A stretch of DNA of 64,000 nt from Lycium barbarum (GCF_019175385.1 NC_083339.1:51792596-51856595); one strand, 5' to 3'; positions 38,270-50,629 are shown, numbered from the stretch's first letter. Numbers and translations are program-made. Notes: generated from the letters alone by a model not told the origin.

Positions 38270-39503
38270 TTTTTTTGCACGGATTACCCTTCTTTTGGGG
38301 TGGTCTTTAAATTTTGCCCCTCATATTGCTGGACTTTAATTTTTGCTCTTCGCGTTGCAATCCTGAGATTCGCACAGAAATCATGAGGTTCTGGGTTCGA
38401 ACCCCCACTCAAGCATAAATTAAAAAAAAAAAATCACAAGGCAAGGTTTGGGTCACGTATATGCCGGACCAGGCATACACTTGTTAAGGAATAACCAAAG
38501 TTATGCCGGACCCGGCATACTCATGCCTTATGGGCAGAATTGGCATAAGTATGCCGGGTCCGGCATAACTTTGGTTATTTCTTAACAAGTGTATGTCGGG
38601 TTCGGCATACTTATGGGCAGACTTTTAGTTAAGTCTTAACTAAAAGTCTTTTCCTAGTTATGCCTTATGGGGCAGACTTGTAGTTAAGGCATAACTAAAA
38701 GTATGCTCCATAAGGCATAACTTTTCCTTAAGACATAGACTTTGCCTTATAAGGCAAACTTTTAGTTATGCCTTAAGGAAAAGTTCCGCCTTATGGGACA
38801 TACTATTAGTTATGCCTTATAGGGCAGACTTTTAGTTAAGACATAACTAAAAGTATGCCCCTAACAGAGGCGTATCTAGTCTACAAGGTTGGGGTTCAAT
38901 TGAACCCCAAACTTTTGATGCAGAGCCTAAATTTATGTATAAAAAATTATTAAAATTGCAATAAATAGTAGATATGAACCCCTAACTTTAAAAATATAAT
39001 GGTTTTAATGCTAAAAATCTTGAGATTGAACCCATAAAATTTAAATCCTGGATCCGCCTCTGGCCCCTAAGACGGAACTTTTCCTTAAGGCGTAAACTTT
39101 GCCTTATAAGGCGGAACTTATAGTTATGCCGGATCCGGCATAACGTTAGTTATTTCTTAAGGAAAAGTTCCGTCTTATGGGGTATACTTTTAGTTATGTC
39201 TTATGAGCACACTTTTAGTTAAGACACAACTAAAAGTTTACCTTGAAAAGTAAAATAAAATAAAAATATATGCCTCTAAGGCAAAGTCTGCCTCCATCGG
39301 CAGACTTTTGGTTAAACATAAGTAAAATTCTGCCGGTAGGGGCATACGAAATTTAAACTCTGCCTTACGAATTTTTTTAAAATTTTTGACTGAATGGGGG
39401 TTAGAACCTGGAACCCATGGGTTTTAGTCGAAGGGAAAAATTTAAAGATTACAAATATGAGGAGAAAAATTTAAAGACCACCCCAAAAAAAGGGAAATTC
39501 GCA
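38270..39503. repeat. Fold-back element 2, nested in the hAT-like MITE
   Basis: It has the same arms and core palindromes as element 1 (ttcttttggggtggtcttta ... aaagaccaccccaaaa). Possible 9-10-bp duplication: ataattcat on the left, ataatttcat on the right. It is itself interrupted by the MITE at 38865. Confidence 0.75.
38865..39062. mobile_element. hAT-like MITE, 198 bp, nested in fold-back element 2
   Basis: Ends CAGAGGCGTATCTAG and CTGGATCCGCCTCTG are inverted repeats. It is flanked by a perfect 8-bp duplication, gcccctaa (38857-38864, 39063-39070). Confidence 0.9.
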
Positions 39504-39920
39504 ATAATTTCATATTTGGGCTGATATTAACCCAACTCAACATAACCCACTTTAAAGCGATCTCTAACTTAGCCCAATTCTACCCCATTTTTAAGATTTA
39601 CTTTAATTTGAGTATATGTTTGAGATTCACTTTTCTTGTGTCAAATATCTCATAAGTTTGGGGTGTGTTTGATATTTGTGAAAAATATTCTACGAAAAAT
39701 GTTTTCCGGGAATGAAAAATATTTTCCCCTGAAAATATTTTCCTCGAAAAATAGACCCTTCAAAAAAAATTAGGTCAAGTTGGGCGGGTCATGACCTAGC
39801 CCATTTTTATCCCATTTCAGCCCAAACAAGTTTTGGGCCAATCTTAGCCTAACCCATTAATTAGCTCAGCCCATTTTGACTTGCCCAATTTTAGCCCAAC
39901 CAACCCATTTGACACCCCTA

Positions 39921-41345
39921 GATCGGAGGGTCAGGAACAACTTCATTTACCCGGGAAGGAAGATGTGTCCCGATATCTTATTCTTCTTCTTCTTTGCCCT
40001 TTTATCAGGCTCGCCTAACTCAGACCCAACTCCGAAGGAGCTTCCTGCTTCTTTGGAAGAGGATTGCTGCAGATTCTACCTAGTCTTTTCTTCCAAGACT
40101 TAGTCCTTGATAATGTCAACCTTTAGATCCTCAATACCGACCTGAGCCTCTTCTGTAACCTTTCTACGAGAACCCCATTGATAAATATTCTTGTATAAGA
40201 TAACCTGGGCTTGGGCATTGGAGACTTCCTCAGAAGCTTTGGCGTTCTGCTCCCGAAGTCCCTCCCTCTCGGCATCCAGTAGCTCAGAGGGTGGCTTGAA
40301 GAGAAATGATGCTCCCATCCTGATGCTTAATGCCATCCCTACCTTAATCAGCTCCCCCTCTAGATGGTTTGTTACTCATCTCTCCAGCCCAATATAACTT
40401 AAAAGGTCCAGACTTCCTCCTCCAACTCAGACTCCCTCTTCACGAAGTCATTTTGCTCGGAGGTCCAACGTGTCTTGATGTCAGCTAGTTCGTTATGAAG
40501 TTGATCCGCCTGACGGCTGCAGATCTCCTTCTCCTGGCCGATTAGGGTAAGGTCCGACTCCAAGGCCGATTATCTCTCCTTTAACGTTTCCAACTCCCCT
40601 TCCACCCTTTCTTCTCCTCGAGGTATGAAAAAAGTAAAATGAACGGACTATTTTTTTGTAAGGAAATAAGACTTAGCCTGGAAGAAGCGTTCACTGACTC
40701 ATCCATAAGTCACTCGGTTGCAACCACCTATATCTCCCCGTCCTTGGGTCCAGCCAACTCCTTGAGGTAGTTGGCAAGCCCTACCGACTTGAAAAGAAAT
40801 TTCACCTCAGTCGAAATCTCAAGGGTATCCGACCATTTTCTAGCTAAGGCTCCGACCCGAACAGGTGGAATGACAACGAGTCCCCAATAAGCCACTAAGC
40901 GAGATCGACGTAAAATCGTATTTAGTGCTCCTAGGGTAACATTTCCAGGAGTTGAGTGAGTACCCGGCAATCGATTGGTCACAAGAGTAGCTTTCGAGTC
41001 TGTGAACCCGACCTTTCGAAAAAGGGCGTTAGTCTCCTCCTTGTTGGTAGTGCACACTAGAGTCTTTCCCTCATGGCCCGCGATTGCAGTATCTTTTTCG
41101 TCATCCTTCACGATCACAGTCTCAGGATCTTCATCTTAGAGGCGGAACTAAATACCAGGCTCTTCATCCTAGAGGTTCACTCCTTTTCCTCAGTCTACTC
41201 TTCTTCGTCAGGCTTTGAGTAGAGGGGTTTCAGCGATCTTAGCAATAGGAGCCCCAAGCCGCTTTTGAGCTATCATTGTATGCATCTCCTTTTTAGCGTC
41301 CTTCAGGCTTAGAAGTTTAAAATGGGCATGAGAGCACGAGCGTCT
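39921..41345 (-). pseudogene. 3' part of an antisense-type retroelement ORF, coiled-coil rich
   Basis: On the minus strand, exon-like pieces read AHFKLLSLKDAKKEMHTMIA (near 41320), then TAIAGHEGKTLVCTTNKEET (41090) and VAYWGLVVIPPVRVGALARK (40890). A charged helical part follows, with LLDAEREGLREQNAKASEEV and YKNIYQWGSRRKVTEEAQVG (about 40290-40150). A probable intron separates 41345 and 41430. Stops interrupt it. It resembles the spliced, coiled-coil-tailed 'gypsy-type transposon' ORFs of plants; the exact family is unconfirmed. Confidence 0.45.
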
Positions 41346-41429
41346 TTTAACATAAAGCCCTATCAAAGAAAAAGAAATGAAGTCAGAATAGAAAGAGGAG
41401 GATAAAACAAGTATATGATGATAATTACC

Positions 41430-42004
41430 ATGATTTTTGGGCTTCCATCTTGCTAGGTTGCTGATGTTCTTCCAAGTCTGAGTCTTTTTGGCTGGAAAGT
41501 CCAAGTTTTGTAAACACAACCTTCGAGGTTGACGATCGGCTCGGGAGTCCAAAGTGCAGCTGAAATGAAGAACAAATATTAGAACCAAAGTGAAAGAAAA
41601 ATTCATCAAGCTATGGGAGCAAGTACTTACAATTATAATTCCAAGTCTCCGAGAAAGGCATGCTGGCCAGAGGGATGATGTTGGTGGTGGCGACTACCAC
41701 AAACAGCTCCATCCGGCCCCAATCATGGTTTTTGTTGGTGTTAGAGAGAATGGTTCTTCTGTCCCAGTCGGGAAGTGTAAAGACTTCTCCTGAAAAGTGT
41801 TTGGGACATATAAACTTATTAAATGGTTAAGGGTGAAGGGCTCCTTAACCACGTTGGCAAGATACCAGAGGCAACCAACCGACACGTTGGCAAGATACCA
41901 GAGGCAACCAACCACCGGTCCGACATGTGCCATGTAGACCTGATATTGTTTGAAGAAATTAATAATAACCTCGTCAATTGGAGGCTTGAACCCTAGAGTA
42001 AAAG
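41430..42004 (-). pseudogene. Middle part of the same antisense-type ORF
   Basis: The minus strand reads TLGFKPPIDEVIINFFKQYQ, VYMAHVGPVVGCLWYLAN and FTLNHLISLYVPNTFQ, a pattern I associate with the plant 'putative gypsy type transposon' domain (PF04195-like, from memory). A 33-bp tandem duplication (accacgttggcaagatacca.../gacacgttggcaagatacca) lies at 41848-41905. The frame is broken at 42004 by the Copia insertion and continues, after both insertions, at 62926. Confidence 0.5.
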
Positions 42005-43188
42005 TGATAGTTTTCACGACCAATTATCTATCCTACTTTATATCAGATTTTCGCCTAAGGATAGAACACGTTACCCTACCTATTCCAAGCTAGCGTTTGC
42101 ATAATAGTAAAGAACAGTAAAGTAAGGACACACAAATTTTTACGTGGAAACCACCCAGCTCACAAAGGTGAAAAACCACGACCCACACCTCTGTAGGATT
42201 TTTCTCAAACTCCGCTACAACTGTGAGCCTATGAAAATTCAAGTAACGAACTATGAAACCTAATAAATGAACTCTAAATCCTATCTCAACAATCTCCCTA
42301 GACTATTGAGCCCTCTCCAAGTTATCCCAACTTGAAGTTTTTGATTAACTGTTTATACTTACAATTATTGCTCTAAGAAAACGAATAAAGGTACAACTCG
42401 ATAAACAAGCCTAATACACAAATATAGACTCATGAATTGTAACACATAAACTCTATGAAACAATTTCTTCAATCTTCTTCGTAGTATCAGGGTCGCACTT
42501 TTGTAATAAGAACTTTCTCAATTATAGCTTTGACAGGGTTTGCTCAATTTCTGACTTTCTCTCTTTGTGAGTACGTAAAACGTCTTTATGGAATGTTTTG
42601 AATATTTATAGCACTAGGTTTGCATCAAGTCGGCTGAGCGCAATCCCTATAAGGTAAGGCCCATTATGAGAGTTACAGTTTGAGTTGACTTTGGATTATT
42701 GTATTCACGCATCTTCAGTGTTCTTGAAGAATTCTAAAGTATCTCGATAATTAAGACAAGAAATCCTGCAAACTTGTCCGCCAAGCCTTTACCATAAAAC
42801 ACAAGTCCTACTCGCAGTAGGACTCTGAGCTGGAACATGTTTCTGAACTTGGCTCTTCCTTCTCAGAATCTTCTTACTGTCTGAGATGGAACATTTCCAT
42901 AGACTTGTTTCATTCACCCTTGTCCTGCATATGTCACTGAAATATTCACCGTACCTGTCTCTGTGATAAAGAAAGTTTACAGATCTGGTTCATGAACTTT
43001 GTCTGCAACGCTCTTGAGTAGAACATGTCACCAGACTTGGTACACCCATCTTGTTCAGTCACCCTGTCCTTAATTTGTCTGTGTCTAGTTCCTTTGGTTT
43101 ATCTCAAACATCTGTATCTGAAACTGGTTTACTAGCCTTGTTCATTTACTTTGTCAATCATCAAAACTCACACATGTGTATGCCAATA
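42005..43188 (-). mobile_element. Copia 3' LTR
   Basis: It starts tgatagttttcacgacca and ends ...gtgtatgccaata. The block with cctctgtaggatttttctca and acaactgtgagcctatg is shared with 46631-47800. On the minus strand the purine-rich tcatcaaaaaagaggaattt (just above 43188) is the likely polypurine tract. Confidence 0.8.
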
Positions 43189-43328
43189 AATTCCTCTTTT
43201 TTGATGATGACAAACTCATGCCAACTTCCACTTGAACTTCACCTTCCATTTCCGGAAAGATGCCGAGACGGGCGGAGTCTACGAAAGGCAAGCAAATCTA
43301 GTAAGCAGGGCGTTAAGATTATATGATT
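43189..43328 (-). other. Copia interior, 3' non-coding end
   Basis: Short stretch with the likely polypurine tract; no coding similarity seen. Confidence 0.4.
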
Positions 43329-44185
43329 TGTTACAATCCAAGAAGGATTCTAGAACACCTAAGAAATGACCCCGGGCCCACAAGGATAAAATTAAAACTT
43401 CCCCTCAAACTAGCTTACTAAGTTCTCCATAAATTTATAACCTAACTTTCGTAGTTATCTAAATCCAATCGAGACATCAATTTCTTTTATCTTTGAAACC
43501 CCCAATTTTAAGAAGAATCCTACACTAACCCATTTGGAACATCCAAAAGAAGATTTAGAGATAAAAGTAAGAAATGTTTTTCCCAAGCTAAGTTTACCTC
43601 AATAACCTTCTTCTACCATTAGCTTAGTTCTAGATGTCTTTTACCCACTTAGAGTTTTCAACTCACAAAGTTTTCCCACAACTCCAATTATTAAGTAGGG
43701 AAAGTACAACAATGGAATCTAAGGAATACGGATGGAAGAAATGATATTGAATAGACTTACCCTTCCCAATGGCCATGGATAAGCTCAAAAAATCCTCTCC
43801 AACCAGCTCTAGAAAAGTATTGGTGTAAAATGAGGTCCAATCTCGAAATGGAGAAATAAATACTGGGCAGAATCAGTGACTTTCGCTAAGGCGGACTAGC
43901 TCCAGCGAGAAAAAAATCCACGGAAGCGGACTCACTTAATTTGCCAATTTCCGCTAAGGCAGAAGAAATGTCGCCGAAGCAAGCTTGCCGACGCGGCCCG
44001 ACGATTGCAGGGGCGGAAGAACTGAACCAGGAATTTCTACAGTGATTTAAATTTTCCTTCCAACTCAACTATAGGTCACCCTTACCTGGAATCCTACTCG
44101 TAGAAACTATTGGTGCGAGCCCGGGGCAAAGGTTATTTTGGGAAAAATAAAATGAAAGTCCGTAATGACCAAATGGGTCGTTACA
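43329..44185 (-). mobile_element. LTR-like insertion inside the Copia element
   Basis: On the minus strand it starts TGTAACGACCCATTTGGTCA and ends GGATTGTAACA. The start is a common Gypsy LTR opening in Solanaceae. It holds 'gctaaggcggactagctcca...ggaagcggactcac' repeats (43885-44010). Flanks tgatt and tcata do not match, so a clean solo LTR is not proven. Confidence 0.5.
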
Positions 44186-45184
44186 TCATATACCAATTAA
44201 ATAACAGTTGTCCTTGAACGGAGAGGAACGTGAAGGAGATAAGCATAGCCGGTACGAACACATAGAATAAAAATACCTCGCGACAACATTATATCTCGTG
44301 CCCAAACTTAGCAATACCAACTTCTGTTTATGAAATAATTCTCGTCGCAAGTAATCTGAACCATCGAATTATGAACACCTATTGACAGCATATCCTTTGG
44401 AATGAAAGAGTGGAGAAATTTCGGCTCGAGAGATCGTAACCATAGTTCATGTCATCGGTCATACTAGGAAATATGGTACATCATTTAGATGCCAGAATTG
44501 GTGGAAATTTGGAGGTGGTGAATCTTTACTGATCGTAAATCCGCTAGGTATCTCGGATTGCTTGCCTCGAGTTACCCAAAGTTTACTTATCTATATCGGA
44601 TCCTAGTTGGTACTATTAAATTTGCAACTTCGTCTTTCTTATGGTTTGGATAAAATTCACTTAATTGGTGGAACACACAATGGATTTCGATGGTCTAATA
44701 GGCTTGCCAGAGTTGCATCTCAATTGGGAAATGGACTTGAATTGCATTAGGGCAGAATAATTACTTCTCAAGAGGAACGAGTACTGACAGGTTTTGCTCC
44801 CGCAAAAGTCTATCCGCATGGGCACATACCCCGGTGTGAGAAATCTACCACTGATGTGGACCATTAGGGAAAGAGCGAGACTCATGGAGGCGATATCATT
44901 ATCCATCATGGCGGATGCGCTAGAGAGAGATTTGTCCGCTGAAGGGGAAGTCGACAACTTCAGAAAAGTCAGTCTTCATTAGCCAAACTTACCACTTCCA
45001 CTTCCACTTCCACTTCCAACTCAAACACATCTACCCCCGAAACTCTCTCTCCCCACTTCAAACGTTACACCTCCTCAACTCTCTTACTTCCCATAAACTT
45101 TATCCTACCCCCACTTCTACCCAAACTCTACCCTAAAGCACAAAAATCAATACTCCAAAGCAAGAAGGGATTTCTGTCAACCAC
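44186..45184. other. Copia interior of unknown origin
   Basis: No recognised gene. A 62-codon frame at 44794-44982 (plus strand) has no known motif. A (cttcca)n-like repeat lies at 44990-45020. Confidence 0.4.
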
Positions 45185-45790
45185 GTAATCTTCTCAGAGT
45201 CGCCAATACAAGGTATGTACTTGCTTCCATTTAGGTATGTACTTGCTTCCATTTACTCTGGGAAGATTTTTGGGTTAAAAATCTGGGTCTAAACATGCGC
45301 GAACATTAAGAATTTAGAAAAATTTAAAATTCTTGTGATGGGGGTTTTGGTGGTGGGTAGTTGAACAATCCGACGACTTGATTGCTGTTTGCTGTCATAA
45401 AATGTTTGTCACGGTGTAATGCACTAGTATTGCTAAAGATTTGGTTGAAAACTTGAAGGATAATGGGGTGGGTATCCCATGGTGGTTGAGTTTAGAATCT
45501 TTCGAATTTTAGGGTGTTTGTTGCTTGAATCAATGTTTCATGAAGTATAAGAGCCATGCATGTTTGAACTCTAGACAATCTAGGCTTTCAACGCTAGTTT
45601 TGGGTCCAATTTTGGAGTAAATTATCGAAAAATTTTGGGTGGTTTCGAGGTTGAAGACGGGGTCCCCCCAGCAGAAAACGTTCCTCAGGCGCGACCCCAC
45701 CTCAGTGTTTCACCATGCGCAGAGGCGAAGGTCTGCACAGATCGCAAGTCCGCCTGCACGAAAACTTTTTGCGGAAGCGGCCTCGCTTCG
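45185..45790 (+). mobile_element. LTR-like fragment of another Gypsy element
   Basis: The composition and blocks (gtatgtacttgcttccattt twice at 45213 and 45235; ggcgcgaccccacctcag; gcgaaggtctgcacag; gcggaagcggcctcgcttcg) resemble Gypsy LTR/leader sequence. It joins abruptly to the Copia gag, so it replaced the gag 3' end. Confidence 0.4.
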
Positions 45791-46578
45791 GTGGTACTTC
45801 CTCCGCTGCTGATCATTTTGTGCAAAATTTTCTTCCTCAATTTTTTCCATCTTGTAATTCTTGTCATTCCTGTAAGCACAAGCCCCTAGTTCCTCTTTAT
45901 CAGTGTCCAAATCAGTTTTTTCGACTTTTGGATCTGAAGGGCCTTCCTCAATTTCTAGTGTTAGCATATTGACAAATAAATCATCCATTCGCATTGGGCT
46001 TATCTCACACACTTCTCTGATTCCCAGGACTCTTGTATTCCATGAAAGAGAGAAACTTCTCAGAATTTTCATGACTAAGTCTTCAGTGGGAAAAACCTTA
46101 CCTAGTGTAATCAGATTGCTGATAATGTCGATGACTCTGGTGAACATATCCCTGACTGAATCCTTTTCACTCATTGCAGTTCATATCTCCTCATGAGCAT
46201 ATTCAATCTGAGTCATCTTTTTTTGAGATAATACGTTTATGATTCTGTGCCAAAAAGTCCCAAATTCATTGGCACTGGAGCATCCTAAAACTCTGTTGTA
46301 CTCATCTTTTCCCAAACTATAATGTAGAATGCTGACTACCTTAGCATTTAGTTCCATCATTGTAAAGTCTTCAGCCACAAATTCTTTTTTAGTTTTGCAT
46401 CTTCTTGTTTCATTATGCATGGTCTTCATGGGAATAAGTGGTCCTCTCGACGTGATTATACATATTTTATAGTCCATACCGATTAGATATGTCTACACTT
46501 GATTCTTCCATAGGAGATAGTGCTCACTTTTGAATAATGGTGGATGCTTTGTCCAATTTTTGGTACCATGTTTGCCAT
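45791..46578 (-). pseudogene. Copia gag remnant
   Basis: The minus strand, from an ATG at 46576-46578, reads WKNQV-stop-TYLIGMDYKICII (near 46490). It continues with NAKVVSILHYSLGKDEYNRV, EFGTFWHRIINVLSQKKMTQ, FTRVIDIISNLITLGKVFPT, MKILRSFSLSWNTRVLGIRE and ANMLTLEIEE-like sequence ending near 45900. This is the Copia gag core (UBN2-type, from memory). It has a stop near 46478 and another near 46180. No zinc knuckle remains. Confidence 0.8.
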
Positions 46579-46616
46579 GATCTTCTCTAAAGGTGTTAGC
46601 CTCTTAAAGAAAACCC

Positions 46617-46628
46617 GCTCTGATACCA
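46617..46628 (-). other. Copia primer-binding site
   Basis: The minus strand TGGTATCAGAGC is complementary to the 3' end of initiator methionine tRNA. It sits two bases inside the 5' LTR border. Confidence 0.85.
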
Positions 46629-46630
46629 AT

Positions 46631-47800
46631 AGATAGTTTGCATAACCAGTTATCTATCCTACTTTGTACCAGATTTTCGCCTAAGGATAGAACACATTAC
46701 CCTACCTTTTCCAAGCTGGCGTTTGTAGAATAGTAAAGAATAGTAAAGTAAGGACACAACAATTTTTACGCAAGGGTGAAAAAACCACGACCTACATTAT
46801 TGTAGGATTTTCCCAGACTCCACTACAACTGTGAGCCTATGCAAATTCAAGTTACAAACACTGTAACCTAGGAACTAAACTCTAATTCCTTTCTCAACAA
46901 TCTCCCTAGACTATTTATCCCACTCCAAGTTATCCCAACTTGAAGTCGAATTTGACTTACTGTTTATACCTAAAATTATTGCTTCTAAGAAAGCGGTTAA
47001 AGGTACAACATGGTAAACAAGCCTAATACACAAATATAGACTCAAGAACTATAACACATAAACTTTATGAAACAATTTATTCAATCTTCTTTGTAGTATC
47101 AGGGTCACACTTTTGTAATCAAAACTCTCTCAATTATTTCTTTACCAGGGTTTGTTTAATTTCTGATTTCCTCTCTTTGTGAGTGCGCAAAACTTCTTCA
47201 TGGCATGACTTCAATATTTATAGCACTAGGTTTGCATCAAGTCGGCTGAACTCAATCCCTACAAGGTAAGGGCCATTATGAGAGTTAGGGTTTGAGTTGA
47301 CTTGTGATTCTTGTATTCACGCGTCTTCAGTGTCCTTGTAGAAGTCTAAAGTATCTCGATAATTAAGACAAGAAATCCTGCAAACTTGTCCGCCAAGTCT
47401 CTACCATAAAACACAAATCCTACTCGCAATAGGAGTCTGAGCTGGAACATGTTTCTGAACATGGTTCTTTCTTCCTTGAATCTTCTTACTGTTTGAAATG
47501 GAACATTTCCATAGACCTGTTTCATTCGCCCATGTCCTGCATATGTCACTGAAATATTCACTGCACCTGTCTCTGTGATAGAACAAGTTTACAGACCTGG
47601 TTCATGTGCTTTGTCTGCAACTCTCTTGAGTAGAACATGTCACCAGACCTAGTTCACCCATCTCGTTCGGTCACCCTGTCCCTGATTTGTCTGTGTCTAG
47701 TTCCTTTGCTTTATCTAAAACATATGTCTCTAAAACTGATTTACTATCCTTGTTCATTTACTTGGTCAATTATTAAGACTCACACATGCGTATGCCAGCA
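46631..47800 (-). mobile_element. Copia 5' LTR
   Basis: It matches 42005-43188 with scattered substitutions and small indels (for example, part of the block after tttttacg is missing near 46770). It ends ...gcgtatgccagca at 47800, followed by duplication aaaag. Confidence 0.85.
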
Positions 47801-48108
47801 AAAAGGGTAAGTATTATCACGACCCGACTAGGGGCCATGACGGGTACCCGGGGCTAACCACCGAGCACCACACATTTTGTTACTCATCATACTCATTATA
47901 CACTTCTTTACTATTCATGGGCTCAAAATCATAGGACAACTATTTTTCATTTGGAAACATAAATACCTTAATATACATAAGCCCTTCGGCTATCAAAATA
48001 ATATATATACAATAGGGACATCGTGAGACCATACTACCCACACATGCGTATCTACGAGCCTCTACTAGAGTACCAGACATATGGATGGGACAAGACCCCG
48101 CCGTGCCC

Positions 48109-48110
<2 letters not shown>

Positions 48111-48179
<69 letters not shown>

Positions 48180-48180
48180 A
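48111..48180. repeat. (TA)n-(CA)n microsatellite
   Basis: About 46 bases of TA followed by about 22 bases of CA inside the LTR. The 5' LTR has a TA run at the same place. Confidence 0.95.
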
Positions 48181-48389
48181 AATAATAAACCAAATAGCAC
48201 CTCCGGAGTAATGGAGTGCTCCTACAAATCTGCTGATAACTTCTACGAGTCTGGATCACCTCCCTGTCTACCTGTGGGCATGAACACAGCGTCCAAAGAA
48301 AACGGACGTCAGTACGAACATTGTACGGAGTACGTAAGGTATGAATGAAATGAACATGATAGAGAAATCATAAGTCATAAGGTGAAGAT

Positions 48390-50629
48390 TGTCACGACCC
48401 AGCTAGGGGCCGCGACGGGTACCCGGAGCAATTACCGAGCACCGCTTACTCTACTGTTGGTCTCGCTCATTTAATACTTTTTTTTTTTTATCAATTTTAC
48501 ATACCAATTGTAGGAAAATCATATTTAATCAAAATATAAATACTTTATATACATTTTCCCCTTGGCCATCAAAATAATACACATACATATGAAAACATCT
48601 TGTGAGACCATCTAACCCACACTGCGTATCTACGAGCCTCTACTAACATAATGAATACATGGACGGAACAAGACTCCGTCATGCCCAAAATATGCATATA
48701 TGAATGTACTTCAAAAGAATAGTCATAAACACCTCCGAACAATGGAGTGCTATCTATCAGCTGACAGCTACTGAGGACCTGGACCAAGCTCTCCTCCCTG
48801 TCTACCTGTGGGCATGAACACAGCGTCCGAAGAAAGGACGTCAGTACGAATATTGTACCGAGTATGAGAGGCGTACATAATGAAAGGAAACATCAGTAAT
48901 ATGAGGATAACATCAATATGAGACAACTGAATCTGACTGATAATCATACATAAAGTAATGCATGCTGTCTTACTCATCATCATAACATGTATGCATCATA
49001 TGCAAGCTGCTCGTCCATGTCGGAACGGTGTGATAATCAATAATATTAGCCCGCGTCCAGGCCTCCCGCGTCCGGGGTACCATCTCATGCCGCCCACTAG
49101 TGGTGTCTGCCCACGCCCGTAGGTCGTGGTGTATTCGTATCGCCGCCCGCCGAAGCGGTGTCTGCCCGGCCAACTAGGCCCGGTGTGAAATGCTCATGAC
49201 ATGCTCAATGTAAATGCTCATAGTAATATGCTTATCATAAAATACTTATCTTATCATAATGCGTATATTTGACTCATGATCAACTTTACTCTATTGGGGT
49301 GACGTAAGGTCGTGATCCCCCGATTACATTATGGAACTGTCATGGACATTCTGCCTCACCTTGAAAGGACTAGTACATAAGGTGAGTGTAGGCAAGGAAT
49401 AACATCATCATCATTCTAGTGTCATCATATCGTATAACTTATATATCGCTCACTTGTCCTTCGTCGATATCACGTCGTTACCTTCATAAGAGAATTCGTA
49501 TCAGCATTAGTAACTGACTATAAGAACGTGCCGCTAATTCTAGGAGAAGTCAGACAACGCTTCCTTCGCTCATACTACTTTTCTCACGTTCTATATCAAC
49601 TCCCAATATTCATAACATTATTCGCAATATCATGATCGACAATCGTCATTTACGTACATTTAGCAAAATCCACCATTTTCCTCCAATTTCCCCTTATTTC
49701 TACTTCTAGCTCATCCTTGCGTTTTCATGCAATTAATGCTTGTTTCATGATATAAACATCATTTATAACGTATTAGTACTCACAACACTTCAATATTCAT
49801 AGTCCAATTCCACTATCATTCATTTATGTCACTATTCACTCAGTATTGACCCATTTCTATGTTCTTCTACATTTCAAGTGTCTAAGCTTTCCAATACTTC
49901 AAACAACATGGAATAATCATGAAACTTACCTTGGATGATGGTTGAGCAATCCTTAAGTTGAAATACTTCACTTAGCCAAAACCCTAGTCCCACCTTCTTG
50001 GGAATTTCTTCACTTAGATGACCCTTTATTAAGTTCTTACCCTTGATTCTATGAAATTAGTGTTGTTGGTCTTGATATTCCCTTTAATTCTCTTGAATTC
50101 TTGTGGAGGAATTATTTGGAGAGTTCTAGAATGTCTCTTGAGGTGTATGGATGAAAATGAAGTGAAATGAGGCTTAAGTCCCTTTTAAAAATCACAAAAT
50201 CTGATTTTTAATGAATTCTTGTCGGGGTGAACAGTGGTCGTAAACCACCATATACGGACTGTATTTTGATTTACGGTCCGTCCACTGTGGTCGTTTTTAA
50301 GCATTCCAAAAACAGAAAGTTTGGCTGGTGGACATGGCAGTTTACGACCTGGTTTACGGGCCGTAAACTGGGTCGTATTTAACCATATTCAACATTTACA
50401 GAAAGTTGAGATTTTTGACAAGCTGGAGGACGACTGCACTATACGGTCCGTAAATCACTTTACGGGCCGTATAATGCCATATACGACCACTGTGCTGAAA
50501 ATTTTTCCGCGACTTTCTTATTTCCAAAAATTCTTAATTAGCCATTCCCGACTTAATAAAACATCATTCACTCAATTTTTCATCATTCCACTCATCATAC
50601 AAGTACGGCGAAATTTCCGAGGTGTAACA
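48390..50629 (-). mobile_element. Solo LTR nested in the 3' LTR
   Basis: TGTCACGACCCAGCTAGGGG to GAGGTGTAACA, 2240 bp, flanked by the perfect 5-bp duplication aagat (48385-48389, 50630-50634). The uninterrupted site (ggtgaagatacaacctgcg) is preserved in the 5' LTR at 60731, which proves the insertion. It is the same family as its host LTR but more diverged. Confidence 0.95.

Larger units (their letters stand above)
38200..39920. mobile_element. hAT-like MITE (TAGGGGTGTCAAATG ends), interrupted
   Basis: The left end TAGGAGTGTCAAATGACCC and the right end CCCATTTGACACCCCTA are inverted repeats. Flanks gaccgtag (38192-38199) and gatcggag (39921-39928) match at 6 of 8 positions. Its middle is displaced by fold-back element 2. 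Confidence 0.6.
42005..47800 (-). mobile_element. Ty1/Copia element with two LTRs, pol lost
   Basis: The LTRs at 42005-43188 and 46631-47800 match along their length. A primer-binding site and a gag remnant lie on the minus strand. The 5-bp duplication aaaag is present at 42000-42004 and 47801-47805. The 3.4-kb interior has gag but no recognisable protease, integrase, reverse transcriptase or RNase H. Two LTR-like pieces of other elements replace them. Confidence 0.85.

Noticed and set aside
43324..44190. Clean solo LTR with target duplication
   Set aside because: Flanks tgatt and tcata differ at two of five positions, so only an LTR-like fragment is claimed.
44794..44982. 62-codon plus-strand frame inside the Copia element
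   Set aside because: No motif, no start context and no matching copy elsewhere in the window; probably chance.
48085..48200. Open frames of alternating tyrosine/isoleucine and threonine/histidine
   Set aside because: They are translations of the (TA)n and (CA)n microsatellite inside an LTR.
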